A DNA stretch of 64,000 nucleotides from CAYJAY01 sp964368445 (GTDB taxonomy: Bacteria > Bacillota > Clostridia > Oscillospirales > Ruminococcaceae). Below the pieces are notes generated by a model. It saw only the letters and a list, made by a program, of their open reading frames with translations, had not been told where the DNA came from and did no database searches. Below are positions 60,495-64,000 of this stretch, piece by piece. The position numbers were made by a program, and so were the translations under genes. Numbering within the stretch: position 1 is the first letter of the stretch; each line of letters begins with the position of its first letter. The stretch is from the NCBI GenBank assembly GCA_964368445.1, contig CAYJAY010000004.1:1-64000 (forward strand). The letters run 5' to 3'.

Positions 60495-61590
60495 AAGAAT
60501 CCCTCCCAATATAATACTCTGTCAGAAACTGTGCGGTTTTGTTTATGTCATATCCTGCATCTTTAACATTTTGTCTGCATTCAACAACCGGTTGTTGAGT
60601 TATAGACAAAACGGTTTTTGCCCATGTGAAACAAGGCGTTTCAAGCGAAAGGTGGCAAACACCTTTTGTAAGGTCGCTGTCGCTCGAAACTTTGTCGGAT
60701 AGAACAAGCGGAATACCGAGGGATTGCGCCTCTATAACGGTGAGCGGAACACCTTCGTATAACGACGGCATCAAAAAAACATCAAACGTCTGCATTATTT
60801 TTTCTATGTCGTTTCGTGCGCCCAAAAAACAAATCTTTTCGGCGATGCCAAGTTTGGACGCGAGTTGTTCGATGGCAGCTTTCTTGTGCCCGTCGCCGAC
60901 CAAAACAAGCTTTGAATTGCTTTTGAATTTTAAAACTTCATTAAATACGGCAAGCAAAAACTCGTGATTTTTGGGTTGGTTAAATCGTCCGACATGTCCG
61001 ACAACAAAGCTGTCGTGTAAACAAAGGCTGTCTAACATCTCTTTTTTTATACTATCGTTTGGTTTAAATCTGTTTAAATCGATGCCGTTTTTTATTATGA
61101 CGGCGTCTTGTGCGTTTTGCTTAAACAACCATTCCGCCGCAGGCTTTGAACAAGCGAAAAGATCGGTTGCGTTTTTTTCTATAAACCCGCCATAATAGTT
61201 TTTGACGGCATGGAACAAAACCCCACCCTCGTTTTTAATGCTGTGGCTATGGGCAATTCTAACCGGAATGTCGGCTTTTTTTGCTTGTCGCAACACCATT
61301 CCGCTAAACTTATCCATGTGCGAATGAATAATCTTAATATCTTTATTGTCGGAAAATATCTTTGAAATGTTTTTGGAATAGGCGAAAGGGCCTTTTTCGG
61401 TTATAAACGGAATTTTAAAAATTCTTCCGCCAAGTGAAACTATCTCTTTATCAAAAACCCCATCAAAAGAGGATATGAAGTCAAACTGAACTTTTTGTTT
61501 GTCGATTGCACGGTATAGGTTGATAATTAACGTCTCATATCCACCATAGTTCATTCCGGCAACCGCATGAACAACCCTTGTCACAGCCAT
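60481..61590 (-). CDS. GT4 glycosyltransferase
   Basis: This 369-residue protein is a GT-B fold family 4 glycosyltransferase of the EpsF/CapM type. It starts VVHAVAGMNYGGYETLIINL, has IHSHMDKFSGMVLRQAKKAD and VGHVGRFNQPKNHEFLLAVF, then FLMPSLYEGVPLTVIEAQ as donor site. AGGAG lies eight bases before the ATG. It is the first gene of the operon with the GT2 and CAT-family genes. Confidence 0.92.
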   Translation of the reverse strand: MAVTRVVHAVAGMNYGGYETLIINLYRAIDKQKVQFDFISSFDGVFDKEIVSLGGRIFKIPFITEKGPFAYSKNISKIFSDNKDIKIIHSHMDKFSGMVLRQAKKADIPVRIAHSHSIKNEGGVLFHAVKNYYGGFIEKNATDLFACSKPAAEWLFKQNAQDAVIIKNGIDLNRFKPNDSIKKEMLDSLCLHDSFVVGHVGRFNQPKNHEFLLAVFNEVLKFKSNSKLVLVGDGHKKAAIEQLASKLGIAEKICFLGARNDIEKIMQTFDVFLMPSLYEGVPLTVIEAQSLGIPLVLSDKVSSDSDLTKGVCHLSLETPCFTWAKTVLSITQQPVVECRQNVKDAGYDINKTAQFLTEYYIGRDSFENR

Positions 61591-61634
61591 ATATATCGCT
61601 CCTGTTTTTTGTTTGTGTCGTTGCTTTGTTTTAT

Positions 61635-61663
61635 ATTATAACAAAAAAAATAAGGGTTAGCAA
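61635..61663 (-). promoter_or_regulatory. Promoter of the GT4-GT2-CAT operon
   Basis: On the minus strand TTGCTA (61663-61658), 17 bases, TATAAT (61640-61635), about 45 bases before the GT4 start codon. Confidence 0.7.
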
Positions 61664-61683
61664 AAAAAATATGCAAAAACAAC

Positions 61684-61711
61684 AAAACAACTGCATCTCT
61701 GCAGTTGTTTT
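61684..61711 (-). terminator. Orphan terminator hairpin in the intergenic region
   Basis: AAAACAACTGCA and TGCAGTTGTTTT form a perfect 12-base-pair stem with a four-base loop. T-rich sequence follows on the minus strand (TTGTTTTTGCATATTTTTTTT). No gene ends here on either strand. Confidence 0.75.
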
Positions 61712-61759
61712 GCAACTAATAAAAAGGAGGAAAAAGATAGTAAAAAAATTAGCTTGTTC

Positions 61760-61798
61760 TTGTAACCACATTGTAACCTTTTTGTAACGCTTTGTAAA
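61760..61798. repeat. Four helically phased TTGTAAC repeats
   Basis: TTGTAAC begins at 61760, 61771 and 61782, and TTGTAAA at 61792, so the steps are 11, 11 and 10 bases. Read on the minus strand they are TTTACA then three GTTACA hexamers with four to five-base spacers, close to the TT(A/C/T)ACA direct repeats bound by PhoP/PhoB-type response regulators. A regulator binding site is the natural reading. Confidence 0.6.
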
Positions 61799-62069
61799 GA
61801 CTTTTATCGAAAAAAAACGTAATAAACATAAAATATGTAGAATTGCACAAATTAACATGGTTAAAACTAGCGATAATTAATATGAAATATATAAGGTCTG
61901 TAACCTTTTGGCTTGAGTTTTAACAGAAATTTTCAATAAAAAACAAAGTTTATACAATTCTTTGTTTTTATATCAAATCTTTTGAAAAAGTTTTGATATA
62001 CTACTTTATTAAAGTATCATTTTGTATTATAATAAACTAATATTGTATATAAAGAATGAGGAAATGAAG

Positions 62070-63212
62070 ATGGCTAATATTGAAAAAAACAAGATTGCTA
62101 TTATTGGGTTTGGAAACATCGGCTCGGGTGTTGCGGATATAATAGTTGATTTGCAAAAAAAAGGCGGAGCATATTGTGACAAACAGTTTGAACTTGGATA
62201 TATTCTTGACATAAGAAGTTTCGAGGGACATGCGCTTGAAAAATATTTTATCAAAGATTTTGAAACGATAGTTAACGACAAAGATGTTTCGGTTGTGGTT
62301 GAAACGATAGGAGGAACAAACCCGGCGTATAAATTTGTTAAACAAAGCCTGCTTGCAAAAAAAAGCGTTGTCACCTCCAACAAAGAATTGGTGGCAACAC
62401 ACGGAACAGAGCTGTTGCAAATTGCGTTTGAACAAGGTGTTTCGTTCAGATTTGAAGCGAGTGTTGGCGGAGCTATGCCGACGATTGCTCCGCTTTTGGA
62501 TACATACTCGGCGGGTGAAACCGAAAGCATATATGCCATATTGAACGGTACGACAAACTTTATGCTTACTAGGATGGAAAAACAGGGCATAAGTTTTGAA
62601 GAAGCGTTAAAGATTGCGCAAGATCTTGGCTATGCCGAGACCAAAGACCCTTCGGACGATGTTGACGGAATCGACGCGAAAAGAAAGATATCAATAATTT
62701 CGTCGATAGCCAGTAAACATTATGTAAGCCCCGACGTAATTAAAAACATAGGAATTACAAACGTTGAACTTAGCGACCTTAAAAAAGCCGCCGAAAATAA
62801 TGGCACAATTAAATTAATTGCATACTATAAAAAAGAGGACAGCAAATCGATTATGGTTGGGGTGGAGCCGATGTTTGTTAAAAACAAAAACGCCTTTAAA
62901 AATGTCTCGGACGTGTTTAACGGAATGATAATCGACCACGAGTTTGCAGGAAGAATTTTTGTGAGCGGCAGGGGAGCCGGAAAGTATCCAACCGCTTCGG
63001 TTGTTGTTTCAGACACGTTAAGGGCGATGTGTGATAACCCGAGGTTGCCTTGTTGGGGCGACGCAAAGCCGGGGATTAAGGTGTCGGAACTTAAACCGGA
63101 ACAATATTTTGTTATTCAGCAAAACGGTAATAAGATCTCGGCATCTATAGTCGATAAAAAAGATTTCAAGCAAGACGCATCATATAAAAAGGTTTTTAAA
63201 GTTTTAAATTAA
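62070..63212 (+). CDS. hom: Homoserine dehydrogenase without ACT domain
   Basis: Homoserine dehydrogenase reduces aspartate semialdehyde to homoserine for threonine and methionine synthesis. The 380 residues have the Rossmann loop GFGNIGSGVADI, VETIGGTNPAYKFV, TSNKELVATHGTEL, VGGAMPTIAPLL and LNGTTNFMLTRM, then DPSDDVDGIDAKRKISI with catalytic acids. Many Firmicutes enzymes reach about 430 residues with a C-terminal ACT domain for feedback control. Here only about 25 residues follow where an ACT domain would start. The ATG at 62070 is chosen, with GAGGAA upstream. thrB follows. Confidence 0.95.
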   Translation: MANIEKNKIAIIGFGNIGSGVADIIVDLQKKGGAYCDKQFELGYILDIRSFEGHALEKYFIKDFETIVNDKDVSVVVETIGGTNPAYKFVKQSLLAKKSVVTSNKELVATHGTELLQIAFEQGVSFRFEASVGGAMPTIAPLLDTYSAGETESIYAILNGTTNFMLTRMEKQGISFEEALKIAQDLGYAETKDPSDDVDGIDAKRKISIISSIASKHYVSPDVIKNIGITNVELSDLKKAAENNGTIKLIAYYKKEDSKSIMVGVEPMFVKNKNAFKNVSDVFNGMIIDHEFAGRIFVSGRGAGKYPTASVVVSDTLRAMCDNPRLPCWGDAKPGIKVSELKPEQYFVIQQNGNKISASIVDKKDFKQDASYKKVFKVLN

Positions 63213-63263
63213 GTTTTTGAATTTAAGGATTTAAATATAAACACTAAAAGTGTTGTGACTCTA

Positions 63264-63303
63264 ATTCGAAACACAGTTTCAAACGCGAAACTCGCTTTCG
63301 AAT
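63264..63303. other. Hairpin between hom and thrB
   Basis: ATTCGAAA and TTTCGAAT form an outer stem, and GTTTC-AAACGC-GAAAC an inner one. No T run follows, so it may set mRNA stability or expression ratio rather than end transcription. Confidence 0.5.
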
Positions 63304-63325
63304 CGAAGAAAGGATGACAAAATAG

Positions 63326-64000
63326 ATGATGAAAATTTCGATACCGGCGACGTCGGCAAACCTCGGCTCGGGGTTTGATTGTGCCGGAATAGCGCTTAAT
63401 TTATATAACGAGGTTTACATTGGACAGGATGAGCCGTTTTCCATCGAATCGCTCGACAGCACTAAAGTTCCAAACGACAAAGATAACTTGATATATCAAT
63501 CGGCAAAGGTTCTGTTTGATAAGTTTGACAAGGCTGTTCCTGAATTTTCGATAAAACAAGTTAACAACATACCAATGGAACGCGGTCTTGGAAGCAGCGC
63601 GGCGTGTATAGTTGCGGGGCTTGTTGCGGCAAACGAGATTATGGGTAAGCCGTGTGACACAAATGGCCTGCTCGACATCGCTGCAAGAATAGAGGGTCAC
63701 CCAGACAACGTAGCTCCGGCTTTTCTTGGGGGAATGGCGGCGGCGGCAATTGGTGAACAAAATCTGTTTTCCGCACGATTTGACATAAGAGAAGATATAT
63801 CGTTTGTGGCGTTTATTCCGCCGTTTCCGCTTAAAACTTCGCTTGCAAGAAGTGTCATGCCCGAAACTGTTCCGATGAAAGATGCGCTTTTTAATGTTTC
63901 GCGTTGTTCGTTGCTTTGTTCAGCGTTTGCCCTTGGGAAATACGACCTTTTGACCGAGGCGACAAAAGACGCGATACACCAACCATATCGTTTGGGGTTG
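63326..64000 (+). CDS. thrB: Homoserine kinase, 3' end missing
   Basis: Homoserine kinase makes O-phosphohomoserine in threonine synthesis. The 225 residues in the window start MMKISIPATSANLGSGFDCA and include the GHMP ATP loop MERGLGSSAACIVAGL, then EGHPDNVAPAFLGG and the C-terminal-side HQPYRL. AAAGGA precedes the ATG; the next codon is also ATG and may be used. The frame is open to the right edge, so about 70 residues are missing. It follows hom by 113 bases in the same direction. Confidence 0.97.
   Translation, partial: MMKISIPATSANLGSGFDCAGIALNLYNEVYIGQDEPFSIESLDSTKVPNDKDNLIYQSAKVLFDKFDKAVPEFSIKQVNNIPMERGLGSSAACIVAGLVAANEIMGKPCDTNGLLDIAARIEGHPDNVAPAFLGGMAAAAIGEQNLFSARFDIREDISFVAFIPPFPLKTSLARSVMPETVPMKDALFNVSRCSLLCSAFALGKYDLLTEATKDAIHQPYRLGL

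Larger units (their letters stand above)
61591..62069. other. Regulatory intergenic region between divergent operons
   Basis: No gene is supported in these 479 bases. It holds, from left to right, a minus-strand promoter (61635-61663), a hairpin terminator facing left (61684-61711), an AAGGAGG on the plus strand with no start codon behind it (61726-61732), a phased repeat array (61760-61798), an AT-rich stretch and TATAAT (62028-62033), which may serve hom. Confidence 0.6.

Overview
The window reads as a chromosomal segment of a low-to-mid GC Gram-positive anaerobe of the Clostridia (Bacillota). Pointers are the fusA-tuf pair, RNase Y next to YmdB, the Asp23/FakA/RecG/D-Ala-D-Ala carboxypeptidase run, a T-box leader in front of thrS, many TTG starts, strong AGGAGG ribosome sites and intergenic palindromes of the type common in gut Clostridia. 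The species cannot be told from the sequence.

Layout. 1-3.1 kb: the end of fusA (cut by the left edge) and tuf with a terminator. 3.1-21.1 kb: a long minus-strand surface-glycan locus. It holds three glycosyltransferases of the GT2/GT4 folds, a DUF2304 partner, a dTDP-3-amino-sugar cassette (aminotransferase, GNAT acetyltransferase, FdtA-like ketoisomerase) and eight large polytopic membrane proteins. Four of these are tandem paralogues sharing the motif PNVWHNPT. 21.2-28.2 kb: a flavin reductase-like protein, a thioesterase, a YgiQ-type radical SAM protein (possibly leaderless), another GT-C-like membrane protein and YfhO. 28.4-29.6 kb: Mrp and a DUF1893 protein. 29.9-34.6 kb: the most unusual operon. 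A small Pro/Gln-rich single-pass protein is followed by an 842-residue protein with a ~500-residue disordered Q/N/P/M-rich region and a C-terminal domain that aligns along the ABC ATPase fold but has lost nearly all catalytic residues, then by an ABC-2-like six-helix membrane protein with RPPM repeats and a poly-Asp tail. 34.8-41.8 kb: a lipoprotein MsrA-MsrB fusion, two radical SAM enzymes in one operon, a small XRE regulator with its own dyad operator and leader ORF, a DUF4173-like membrane protein, a palindrome-rich intergenic block with a G-quadruplex motif, and an SplB-type radical SAM protein. 41.9-46 kb: two membrane proteins, tRNA-Lys(UUU), thrS with T-box. 46.1-58.7 kb: housekeeping genes on the plus strand (rny, ymdB, Asp23-like, fakA, recG, D,D-carboxypeptidase, an alpha/beta hydrolase with a GPH-type symporter, cca). 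58.8-61.6 kb: a minus-strand operon of two glycosyltransferases and a CAT-family acetyltransferase. 62-64 kb: hom and the start of thrB (cut by the right edge).

How it fits together. The 3.8-21 kb locus looks like a factory for a decorated cell-wall polymer: cytosolic enzymes make an amino sugar, GT2 enzymes with C-terminal helices load sugars on a polyprenyl carrier, and the GT-C-like proteins (including YfhO) transfer them outside. This is inferred from family knowledge; no product can be named. The 29.9-34.6 kb operon has no function I recognise and is the best candidate for an undescribed system.
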